NCBI GenBank assembly: GCA_031284195.1 | Contig: JAITAI010000275.1 | Span: 1-6,365, forward strand | Direction: 5' to 3' | Length of the DNA: 6,365 nt | From: Treponema sp. | GTDB taxonomy: Bacteria > Spirochaetota > Spirochaetia > Treponematales > Breznakiellaceae | In this document: piece after piece, positions 1 to 6,300 of the stretch | Numbering within the stretch: position 1 is the first letter of the stretch | Layout: each line of letters begins with the position of its first letter | Program-made: the position numbers and the translations under genes | Notes under the pieces: model-generated | Databases searched by the model: none | The model's input: only the letters and a program-made list of their open reading frames with translations | Told to the model about the DNA's origin: nothing

Positions 1-39
1 CAAACCCTGGGACCGGTCAAAGTATTTGTATCGCGGCAT
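1..39 (-). CDS. N-terminal fragment of a probable IS1182-type transposase (runs off the left edge)
   Basis: Reading leftward from an ATG at 39-37, the minus strand encodes MPRYKYFDRSQGL before the window ends. From memory, this pattern (M-A/P-RYK, an aromatic/D stretch, then SQ or DQ) resembles the extreme N-terminus of IS1182-type transposases, DDE enzymes of roughly 450-550 residues that cut and rejoin insertion-sequence ends. Only 13 residues are visible, so no catalytic residue can be checked. No clear Shine-Dalgarno sequence precedes the ATG. The start codon lies in a small inverted repeat (GGCAT at 35-39, ATGCC at 52-56) that could fold in the mRNA. If the call is right, the upstream end of the insertion sequence must lie to the right, somewhere in about 40-260. 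The alternative is a chance match in intergenic DNA. Confidence 0.42.
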   Translation of the reverse strand, partial: MPRYKYFDRSQGL

Positions 40-123
40 GATAGGCGCAGTATGCCACAGTTTTTGTGATTCGTCTACTTTTCCGACAGCCTCAACAGGG
101 CTGTATATGCTTCGCCGCCAGTA

Positions 124-184
124 GGCGGTTCGGGCTACGAAAAACCGCAGCCGGGCTACGCCCTTTGTACGGTTTTTCTCCGCC
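124..184. other. Large bulged hairpin or cruciform inside the palindromic element
   Basis: The outer arm GGCGG (124-128) pairs with CCGCC (180-184). A perfect 9-bp arm GAAAAACCG (139-147) pairs with CGGTTTTTC (170-178). The innermost arm GGGC (153-156) pairs with GCCC (160-163) around a TAC loop. GGCGG 124-128 could instead pair with CCGCC 115-119, so two competing folds exist. No T-run follows on either strand in the position expected for an intrinsic terminator. Confidence 0.6.
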
Positions 185-192
185 ACATTTTT

Positions 193-232
193 GCAAGCCC
201 TGGAAACCTACGGTTTCCTTTATCGGGCTTGC
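193..232. other. Near-perfect 40-base hairpin with TAC loop
   Basis: GCAAGCCC (193-200) pairs with GGGCTTGC (225-232), and GGAAACC (202-208) pairs with GGTTTCC (212-218) around a TAC loop (209-211). The two stems are separated by a single T on one side and TTTATC on the other. Past one unpaired C (233), the T-run before 193 can also pair with AAAA at 234-237. The TAC loop is shared with the neighbouring hairpin. A terminator is possible but not typical, because the flanking A/T runs form part of the stem. Confidence 0.6.
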
Positions 233-251
233 CAAAACGTCATATACAGCC

Positions 252-531
252 AGAACGTTATGCGTCATTTCTCATTAGATTTGCTTTTGTTGATAATGTA
301 AGGGTCATTCTTGTAGCCATAAATTACCAAAAAAACTGCATTTTAAGTGATAAATCTTCATTTTCCCGGGTTTCTATTTTTTTCAAACATTTATCAAAGT
401 TTATTTCTAAAATGCCTTGTAGTTGGGGGGACGAGGTGCATGCATGGTATGTACCGAAGTCCAGCCCTCATGTCTTAACACTGAGGTTCGCCAGAATCCA
501 TTTTTCCTGTTTGAAGAAGGATGAGGGTACC
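252..531. other. AT-rich gene-free stretch downstream of the AEC transporter gene
   Basis: I find no supportable gene here. Positions 301-420 contain only 34 G/C in 120 bases, well below the coding DNA to the right. On the minus strand a frame stays open from 467 to a TAA at 324-326; its latter part is rich in K, E, N and I and ends KMQFFW. It has no ATG and no ribosome binding site, so it is at most a gene remnant. A plus-strand frame at 229-555 has atypical composition and runs into the end of the transporter gene, so it is probably spurious. GGTGCAT (435-441) and ATGTACC (449-455) form a small stem without a T-run. I see no clear intrinsic terminator for the minus-strand operon. Confidence 0.55.
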
Positions 532-1497
532 TTAAAACAAGCCCAAGGCTCGTAGGGCTACTACGATACCAAACATGGTAAGCATGGACAACACCGTGGA
601 AAGATACACGGTTTGCGCTGCGAATGCCGGATCCATCTGGTAGTTTCGCGCCATGACGAGATTAGTAACCGCACAAGGAGCCCCAAAAACCACCATCAGC
701 GCCCCTAGTTCTTGCCCCCGGAAACCCATCCCAATGATTATGGGTAGCAATATCCCGGGGATAATCACGAGGCGCATCATACAGGCCCCCAGGACCGGCC
801 CGATGTTATGGGCCAGTTTTTTGAGATCAATCTGCGCCCCGAGGAGGACCAGCGAAATAGGTGTACCGGTAAGCGCTACGGATCGGATCCCATTGGTCAG
901 GAAAACAGGTAGGTCGATACGGCATACAGAAAGGATGATCCCCAGCACTGAACCGATAATGAGGGGGTTTTTGCCAATATCAAGGGCGGTCTGTTTGAGC
1001 GCCCCATCCAAGGGGGAGGTCTCCTCTGAGCTATACAGGTGGGCATGATAGACCATGGTGATCACCGTGAAGAAATTGAACAGGATAATCGTAACCGGTA
1101 CCAGCATGGCAGCGGCCTTAACGCCGGATTCCCCGAAAAGATTTACCGCTAGGGGTAACGCATAAATGATGTTGTTTGAACGGAATGCGCTAACAATGAA
1201 GATGCAGCGCCGAGAAGGCTCTTTGATCGTAGCGGTGAAGATAAGCCAAGCTAGGAAGGCAATAAGGAAAATACTCAGGGTGGTGAAGATCAAAAGCTTG
1301 AGATTAAATTCCGCATAATAATCAATCGATAAGGTGCTGTTGAATATATGCAGGGAAAGGAGGTAGCGAAAACATAGTTTGTTCAGGACCCCAATATCCG
1401 GTTCTTTAATATCCTTACGCCAGGCAATAAGCCACCCCAAGGCTACGGCAAATAACAAGGGGGCAATTGCGTTAAAGCTAAATCCTAATACCTCCAA
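532..1497 (-). CDS. AEC-family (auxin efflux carrier-type) membrane transporter
   Basis: This is a 321-residue, very hydrophobic inner-membrane protein, a normal length for the AEC/Mem_trans family, whose bacterial members include malonate/malate-type and other organic-acid carriers. About ten membrane segments can be seen, roughly at residues 5-25, 42-56, 68-90, 98-120, 127-150, 176-192, 197-220, 235-256, 262-284 and 293-318. The two halves are separated by a hydrophilic loop at about 152-175. Family-like stretches are FRSNNIIYALPLAVNLFG (105-122), IGKNPLIIGSVLGII (174-188) and FGAPCAVTNLVMARNY (271-286). The last is the half-site region with a conserved AP and a following A-x-x-Y, before STVLSMLT (300-307). 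The start is TTG: an in-frame TAA lies two codons upstream, and AGGAG is 6 bases before the TTG. It is the last gene of the three-gene minus-strand cluster, 25 bp after the PilZ-like gene. The substrate cannot be deduced. Confidence 0.9.
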   Translation of the reverse strand: MEVLGFSFNAIAPLLFAVALGWLIAWRKDIKEPDIGVLNKLCFRYLLSLHIFNSTLSIDYYAEFNLKLLIFTTLSIFLIAFLAWLIFTATIKEPSRRCIFIVSAFRSNNIIYALPLAVNLFGESGVKAAAMLVPVTIILFNFFTVITMVYHAHLYSSEETSPLDGALKQTALDIGKNPLIIGSVLGIILSVCRIDLPVFLTNGIRSVALTGTPISLVLLGAQIDLKKLAHNIGPVLGACMMRLVIIPGILLPIIIGMGFRGQELGALMVVFGAPCAVTNLVMARNYQMDPAFAAQTVYLSTVLSMLTMFGIVVALRALGLF

Positions 1498-1503
1498 GGT
1501 TTA

Positions 1504-1508
1504 CTCCT
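1504..1508 (-). promoter_or_regulatory. Shine-Dalgarno AGGAG that fixes the TTG start of the AEC gene
   Basis: AGGAG on the minus strand lies 6 bases upstream of the TTG at 1497-1495. An in-frame TAA at 1503-1501 prevents any start further upstream, and the next possible starts would remove the first membrane segment. Confidence 0.75.
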
Positions 1509-1522
1509 GGGTTGGAGAAGTA

Positions 1523-2230
1523 TCACTGCGGGCGTCCCTGAAGGTATGCTTCCAGCATAGCCTGTTCATTATTAGGGAAAGAGAGGAATTCCAGGATAAC
1601 AACCCGGCCAGGGTGGATGAGCTTACAAACCGGGGAAAGTATCGCTTCTCCAGCCCGAAGGGAACAACCGGGTAATTCCCTGTTCACCGGGATGTCTTTC
1701 ATGGAAACAATACCATCGGGATAAAAGGAAATACCACCGGCTGAAATATGGGTAACCCTCCCGGTGATGAGCAGCTTATTAACAGGATTGGAAATAACAA
1801 ACCCAAAACGGTTCCATGCGTCCTCAAAGTACCGGCGGACCCGGTATTGTTCCTGGGCTGGAATAGCCGCTCGTAAAAGGTCTTGCAGCCGCTTAATTTC
1901 TCGGGGGTCATCCAGGGCTTCCATAACCAGGCCGTTCACTCCCAGATAAAACGCTTTTGACGATGCTTCCAAGGGGAACTGGATACCCTTAAGGATGATA
2001 ATAGGGCAGGCCTCTTTGGTCCGTTCGCTTCTGACAAATTGCAACAAGACCTTCCAATGCCAAGGAAAGTCTTGAGCGCTGATGATGATCCCCTGGGGAT
2101 CCACTTCATCCAGGTTGTCCATGCTTTTCAGTACATACCGATACCGGATAAGATCGAATCCCATAGATGTGGTATAATAAGAAACCCGATCAAAGGTATC
2201 ATCAGAACCAATGACCAGCAGTAACTTCAT
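1523..2230 (-). CDS. PilZ-like domain protein with a degenerate receiver-like N-terminus
   Basis: This is a 235-residue soluble protein with no signal peptide or membrane segment. Residues 1-122 look like a receiver (CheY-type) fold. MKLLLVIGSDDTF supplies a first strand and an acidic pair (D10, D11), GIIIS (47-51) resembles strand 3 and PIIIL (76-80) strand 4. The usual phospho-acceptor Asp at the end of strand 3 appears replaced by S/A (SAQDFP, 51-56), so phosphorylation is doubtful. Residues about 128-231 resemble a PilZ domain, the c-di-GMP-binding beta-barrel. There is an Arg-rich lead (R130, R132, R133, R141) followed by GRVTHISAGGISF (157-169), close to the (D/N)-x-S-x-x-G signature but with His at the first position. 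The ATG at 2230 is preceded by GGAG at 5 bases, and the gap from the upstream exported-protein gene is 12 bp, suggesting co-transcription. The PilZ assignment is moderately firm; ligand binding is uncertain. Confidence 0.75.
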   Translation of the reverse strand: MKLLLVIGSDDTFDRVSYYTTSMGFDLIRYRYVLKSMDNLDEVDPQGIIISAQDFPWHWKVLLQFVRSERTKEACPIIILKGIQFPLEASSKAFYLGVNGLVMEALDDPREIKRLQDLLRAAIPAQEQYRVRRYFEDAWNRFGFVISNPVNKLLITGRVTHISAGGISFYPDGIVSMKDIPVNRELPGCSLRAGEAILSPVCKLIHPGRVVILEFLSFPNNEQAMLEAYLQGRPQ

Positions 2231-2235
2231 CTAGT

Positions 2236-2239
2236 CTCC
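2236..2239 (-). promoter_or_regulatory. Shine-Dalgarno GGAG of the PilZ-like gene
   Basis: GGAG on the minus strand lies 5 bases before the ATG at 2230-2228 and immediately after the TGA of the upstream gene (2245-2243). This is an arrangement that favours translational coupling within an operon. Confidence 0.65.
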
Positions 2240-2242
2240 GGA

Positions 2243-3232
2243 TCATTCAGTTCCTAAATTGATAACCGAATAATCCACGATGGTCCATATATCGTATTTA
2301 CGGCGTATATAATAAGTGTACCGTTTCTTTTCCGTAACCGCAGGTCCAATCTTAAATCTCTCCAAGGCCACTACAGTACCTTCCATTTCATTGTAGTTGG
2401 TACGCTCAATCTGGAATTCGGTGGGGATGATCCCAATATCTCCGTCCACTACCGAACTCTGCAGGTCCATCCGGTACCGGGCGATCATCTGCTGGCGGCC
2501 CTCTTCGGATTCCGTAAGCCATTGCCGTTGCCGTACCCCATCTCGGGTAAGCATGGCTTCCAGGTCAAGGTAGAGAAAGAACTTTTCCCATTGGGACTTT
2601 TGCCGGGCCCTTAACAGGTATTTGACCACCTCATCAGGAGGCAGTTTCTCCCGCACCAGGACCGCATTGGTTTCCACATCCATTTCCAGGGGTATCCCAT
2701 CAGGACCTATGACTGAAGGAGGCCGAAGGCTCAAGGAAAGCCGGTTTGATTCCAGGGGACTGACCAAGCTGCCTGCCGACGCGATCCGGTACAATTCGGG
2801 GTACATCCGCGCTTGCACGATGAAGGAACCACTCTGCTGCAGATCCACATAGTCTCTGAGATTTTCGACAAATGAGAAGGACTCCCCGCTTGCTATAGAT
2901 ACTTCCCGGAAATACACTTGTTGGCTTTGGCCCCGTTTACGCAGTAAAAAAGGCGCCGGGTCTACGAGCCGGTTCGTCATGGTCCGCACGTCAAAATCTA
3001 TGGAGAAGGCCCGCTCATCGGCCAATTTGAACCGGAATGGAGAAGGGCTATTATTGGTGATGGTTACCTGTACATAGATGGGCTCGATGCTGCCAGAAAG
3101 GTCTGCCGGTCCATATACATAATAGATCCGCTTATCAAAATACCGTATGCTCAACCCAATGTCAGCAGAAACCGCAGAGAGGACCCCAAAAAATAAGGCG
3201 GCGATATAAATGATGGTATAATGTTGTTTCAC
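2243..3232 (-). CDS. Exported protein of unknown function, Ig-like and NTF2-like layout
   Basis: I do not recognise the family by name. From a GTG start the product is 329 residues. Residues 1-23 form a classic Sec signal peptide: KQH, then the hydrophobic IIYIAALFFGVL and the cleavage-like SAVSA before DIGLS. No lipobox Cys is present, so a periplasmic or outer-envelope location is inferred. Residues about 24-175 look all-beta: PIYVQVTITNNSPSPFRFKL (51-70) and GSFIVQARMYPEL (135-147) resemble Ig-like or BsuPI-type sandwich strands. Residues about 197-329 start with helices (VVKYLLRARQKSQWEKFFLYLD), then carry strands ending RYTYYIRRKYDIWTIVDYSV, a pattern suggesting an NTF2/SnoaL-like fold. 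An upstream in-frame ATG at 3268 would add 12 residues before the signal peptide. The GTG at 3232 is preferred for its GGAG at 7 bases and its normal signal-peptide length. This is the first gene of the minus-strand cluster, divergent from mfd. Confidence 0.75.
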   Translation of the reverse strand: MKQHYTIIYIAALFFGVLSAVSADIGLSIRYFDKRIYYVYGPADLSGSIEPIYVQVTITNNSPSPFRFKLADERAFSIDFDVRTMTNRLVDPAPFLLRKRGQSQQVYFREVSIASGESFSFVENLRDYVDLQQSGSFIVQARMYPELYRIASAGSLVSPLESNRLSLSLRPPSVIGPDGIPLEMDVETNAVLVREKLPPDEVVKYLLRARQKSQWEKFFLYLDLEAMLTRDGVRQRQWLTESEEGRQQMIARYRMDLQSSVVDGDIGIIPTEFQIERTNYNEMEGTVVALERFKIGPAVTEKKRYTYYIRRKYDIWTIVDYSVINLGTE

Positions 3233-3306
3233 CGTGAGACTCCGTGATTCATAAGATATACTGCCCATGAAGGGTCAATATATACTATAGTAATCGGTAT
3301 ATTGTT
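3233..3306. promoter_or_regulatory. Divergent promoter region between the exported-protein operon and mfd, with a dyad
   Basis: The region is AT-rich and must supply the promoter for mfd (plus strand) and probably for the minus-strand cluster. CAATATA (3276-3282) and TATATTG (3298-3304) form a perfect 7-bp inverted repeat with a 15-base spacer. The spacer contains a second palindrome, ACTATAGT (3284-3291). TATACT at 3281-3286 is a possible -10 for mfd, without a good -35. On the minus strand TTGACC (3277-3272) is -35-like, but the best -10 at normal spacing is poor (TTATGA, 3254-3249). The start sites are therefore not settled; the dyad is a candidate operator. Confidence 0.4.
3240..3243 (-). 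promoter_or_regulatory. Shine-Dalgarno GGAG supporting the GTG start at 3232
   Basis: GGAG on the minus strand is 7 bases from the GTG at 3232-3230. The competing ATG at 3268-3266 has no comparable purine-rich motif at suitable spacing, and it would put 12 polar residues ahead of the signal peptide. Confidence 0.6.
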
Positions 3307-6300
3307 ATGAATACCTTATCCTTTCCTTCATTGCTGAGTCAAGTTAGCGTTTCCCCGGGGATACAGCAGGTGGTTTCCGCATTTAAGCAGGGCCAATTCC
3401 CCCTGGAAATTGAGGCTGTTGAAGGTTCGTTAGCTGCTATCCTCCTTTCTCTGCTCTCTGAAACCAGTACCGTTCCCTTCCTGGTAGTGGTTCCCACCGA
3501 AACTGACGCCACCCATCTGGCCGCAGACCTCCAAACCCTTAGGACCCCTGCCTTGGTGTTTCCCTGGTGGGGCGCCTTGCCCTACCAGGACCTATCCCCC
3601 CGTTCTGGGGTGCTCGGTGAGCGAACTAAGGTCCTCAGCCTCTTGCTTGCAGGGGAAGATGCCCTGGAACCATGCCGTATCGTCATTGCCTCCCAACGGG
3701 CCTTCCTCAGTCCGGTTCCTTCTCCTGAGTACCTGAGCAGTTTCCTCATCCCGCTGAAACCAGGGGACACCTTGGACACCACTGCCCTGGTGGCGACCTT
3801 GGTGAATTACGGCTATACCCGGGTACCCAAAGTCCAAGTTCAGGGTGAATTCGCCCTCCGCGGGGAGGTCCTGGACATTCTCATGGGAGGAGACGAGACC
3901 GCCTACCGGATCCTATGTAACTTTACCAAGATAGAATCCATAAAACGCTTCGATCCCCTCACCCAAACCAGCCAAACCCAGGTTCCCCAGCTTCTGCTCC
4001 GTTTTTTTAGCCATCCCGTTCATAGAGACGTAGGCTCTCGTATCGATTTCCGGTTCACGGTGAGTGAAGATAGGGCTGCGGTGGAAGCCTTGATGGATGC
4101 CAGGAAAGGACAAGCAAAAGACGATGCTGTACTTGAACCGAAGAAGCCCTCCCTAGAAACCCCTACCCAGGGGAATATAAAAATGTATTTTGAGGAGGGA
4201 GCGGTCTGTTTTATTGATAAGGAACGGTTAGAAAATGCCCAGGAGTCCTTGGAACGGGAATGTAGGAACTTGTATGCCAAGGCTTGCCGGGAACGGGAGG
4301 TTCCTAGGCCAGAAGAGGTTCTCCTTAATTTTAAGGAACTTTTCCAGAGCAGTCCCCGGCGCTTCTCTTTTATGGGCATGAAAGGAGGGGGGGAGCCGGG
4401 GGCGCGAAGGTTTTCCCTTGCTGGGGAGCCGCCTCGGAGTTTTTTCGGCAATGTTAATTACTTAAGGGAAGAATTTGCAGCCCTGACCAAGGAGGGCTGG
4501 GAGATCCTGGTGGCTGCGGAATCGGATGTACAGGCAAGCCGCATACGGGAACTATTGAAAGATGAAGCCTCGGTTTCGGTACGGTTCTTACCCCTTTCTG
4601 CAGGTTTTGCCCTGCCAGATAGCAAGCTCATGGTGGTCCAGGAAAACGAGATCTTCGGTAGACGGCGACGGCCTCCTCGATCATTGAAAACCGTCCGCAG
4701 TAGGGCCATCGACACCTTCGTGGAACTCAATCCCGGAGACTTTGTGGTGCATGTGAATTACGGCATCGGCCTCTTTAAGGGGATCGAGCGGATCCATGCC
4801 CTGGGACACGAGCGGGACTATATCAAGCTGGAATACGCCGGGGAGGAGTTCGTCTTTGTTCCCATTGAGCAGGTGAACCTGGTGCAGCGGTATATTGGGA
4901 ACGAGGGAAGTCCCCCGCGGTTAGACAAGCTGGGTTCCAAATCCTGGGAAAACCGGAAGAGCAGGGTCAAACAATCGGTGGAAGACATTGCCCAGAAGCT
5001 GATTACCCTTTATTCCAAGCGCAAAGCCGCCCAGGGCTTCTCATTCCCTGAGGATTCAGAATGGCAGACCATGTTCGAAGCGGCCTTTCCCTTTGAAGAA
5101 ACAGAGGATCAGCTCCGCTGCGTGGAGGAAATCAAAGCGGACATGGAAAGCCCGCACCCCATGGACAGGCTGGTTTGCGGGGATGTGGGTTACGGCAAAA
5201 CCGAAGTGGCGGTTCGGGCTTGTTTCAAAGCCATCATGGGGGGGAAGCAGGTGGCGTTTTTGGCGCCCACCACGATCCTGGCGGAACAGCACTTTGAGAA
5301 CTTCCAGGAACGTTTCTCCCAGTTTCCTATACGGCTTGCCATGCTCTCCCGCTTGGTAGAACGGAGCGCTATGAAAAAGACCCTGCAGGGGATCAAAGCA
5401 GGAACCATCGACCTCATCGTCGGAACCCACCGGCTCATCCAGAAGGATGTGATCTTCAAGAACCTCGGTCTCTTGGTCATTGATGAGGAGCAGCGTTTTG
5501 GGGTGAAGGACAAGGAACGGCTCAAGGAATTGAAAACCAACGTGGATTGCCTCATCCTCAGCGCCACGCCCATCCCTCGGACCCTGCACATGAGCCTGCT
5601 CAATATCCGGGATATGAGTCTCCTCGCCACACCGCCCCAGAACCGGCATCCTATCGAAACGGTCATCGAAGAGTACAGTGAAGAGCGGCTTACTGCAGCC
5701 ATCCGGCGGGAAGTGGCCCGAGGGGGACAGGTCTTTTTTCTGCATAACCGAGTTGAAAGCCTTACCGATACGCAGCGCAGGATTGAGCGTCTGGTACCGG
5801 AGATGCTGGTGGACACTGCCCACGGCCAAATGGACCCCCAAGACCTGGAAGACGTGATGCACCGCTTTATCCACGGAGGCTTTCATGTACTGGTATCCAC
5901 CACGATCATTGAAAACGGTATTGATATTCCCAATGTGAACACCATCATCATTGACCGGGCGGACATGTACGGGGTTTCCCAGTTGTACCAGCTCCGGGGA
6001 CGGGTGGGCCGTTCCGACCGGGTGGCCTATGCATACCTCTTTTATCCCCAGGACCGTTCCTTGTCAGAGGTGGCTATGAAACGGCTTCAGGTGATCTCTG
6101 ATTTTACTGAGCTGGGTTCAGGGTTTAAAATCGCCTTGAAAGACATGGAGATCCGGGGCGCTGGGAATCTCCTGGGCCGGGAACAATCCGGGGACATCTA
6201 CTCGGTAGGTTTTGACCTGTATCTCCGGCTCTTGGATGATGCGGTGAAACGCCTGGAGGATGCCCAGTACGAGGCAGAGACCGAAACCCTTTTGGAACTG

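Larger units (their letters stand above)
99..251. repeat. Palindromic element with 11-bp terminal inverted repeats and nested hairpins
   Basis: GGCTGTATATG at 99-109 is the exact reverse complement of CATATACAGCC at 241-251. Between these ends lie two further large perfect hairpins (124-184 and 193-232) and a small one (CCGCC 115-119, loop AGTA, GGCGG 124-128). Just outside the left end, ACAGCC at 86-91 can also pair with GGCTGT at 99-104. The 9-mer CGGGCTACG occurs twice (131-139 and 152-160). No convincing protein frame crosses the element. I see no obvious flanking target-site duplication. It could be a miniature transposable element, a REP-like intergenic repeat, the folded end or 5' leader of the adjacent insertion sequence, or a structured RNA. 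The pairing is seen directly; the nature is inferred. Confidence 0.6.

Noticed and set aside
86..251. A CRISPR array or tRNA in the structured region
   Set aside because: There are no regularly spaced direct repeats with spacers; the only direct repeat is a 9-mer occurring twice. The folds do not give a cloverleaf with conserved T-loop bases.
66..278. Plus-strand frame of 70 codons across the palindromic element
   Set aside because: Its apparent peptide simply translates the inverted repeats, and no ribosome binding site or protein family supports it.
465..527. CCCTCAT (465-471) and ATGAGGG (521-527) as a terminator for the minus-strand operon
   Set aside because: The loop would be 49 bases and no T-run follows on the minus strand, so it does not fit an intrinsic terminator.
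229..555. Plus-strand frame of 108 codons in the AT-rich region
   Set aside because: It crosses the right end of the palindromic element and runs antisense into the last codons of the AEC gene. It has no ribosome binding site and no recognisable family.
4020..4730. Two minus-strand frames opposite the middle of mfd
   Set aside because: They are Ser/Arg/Pro-rich shadows, while the plus-strand frame shows continuous Mfd homology across the same bases.
5190..5816. A 208-codon minus-strand frame rich in Ser and Arg
   Set aside because: It is antisense to mfd, has low-complexity composition, lacks a recognisable domain, and overlaps another spurious frame.
5056..5886. A 276-codon open frame on the minus strand
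   Set aside because: It lies wholly inside mfd, antisense to intact helicase motifs. Its sequence is His/Pro/Arg-rich with no domain, and it is explained by the G+C bias of mfd codons.
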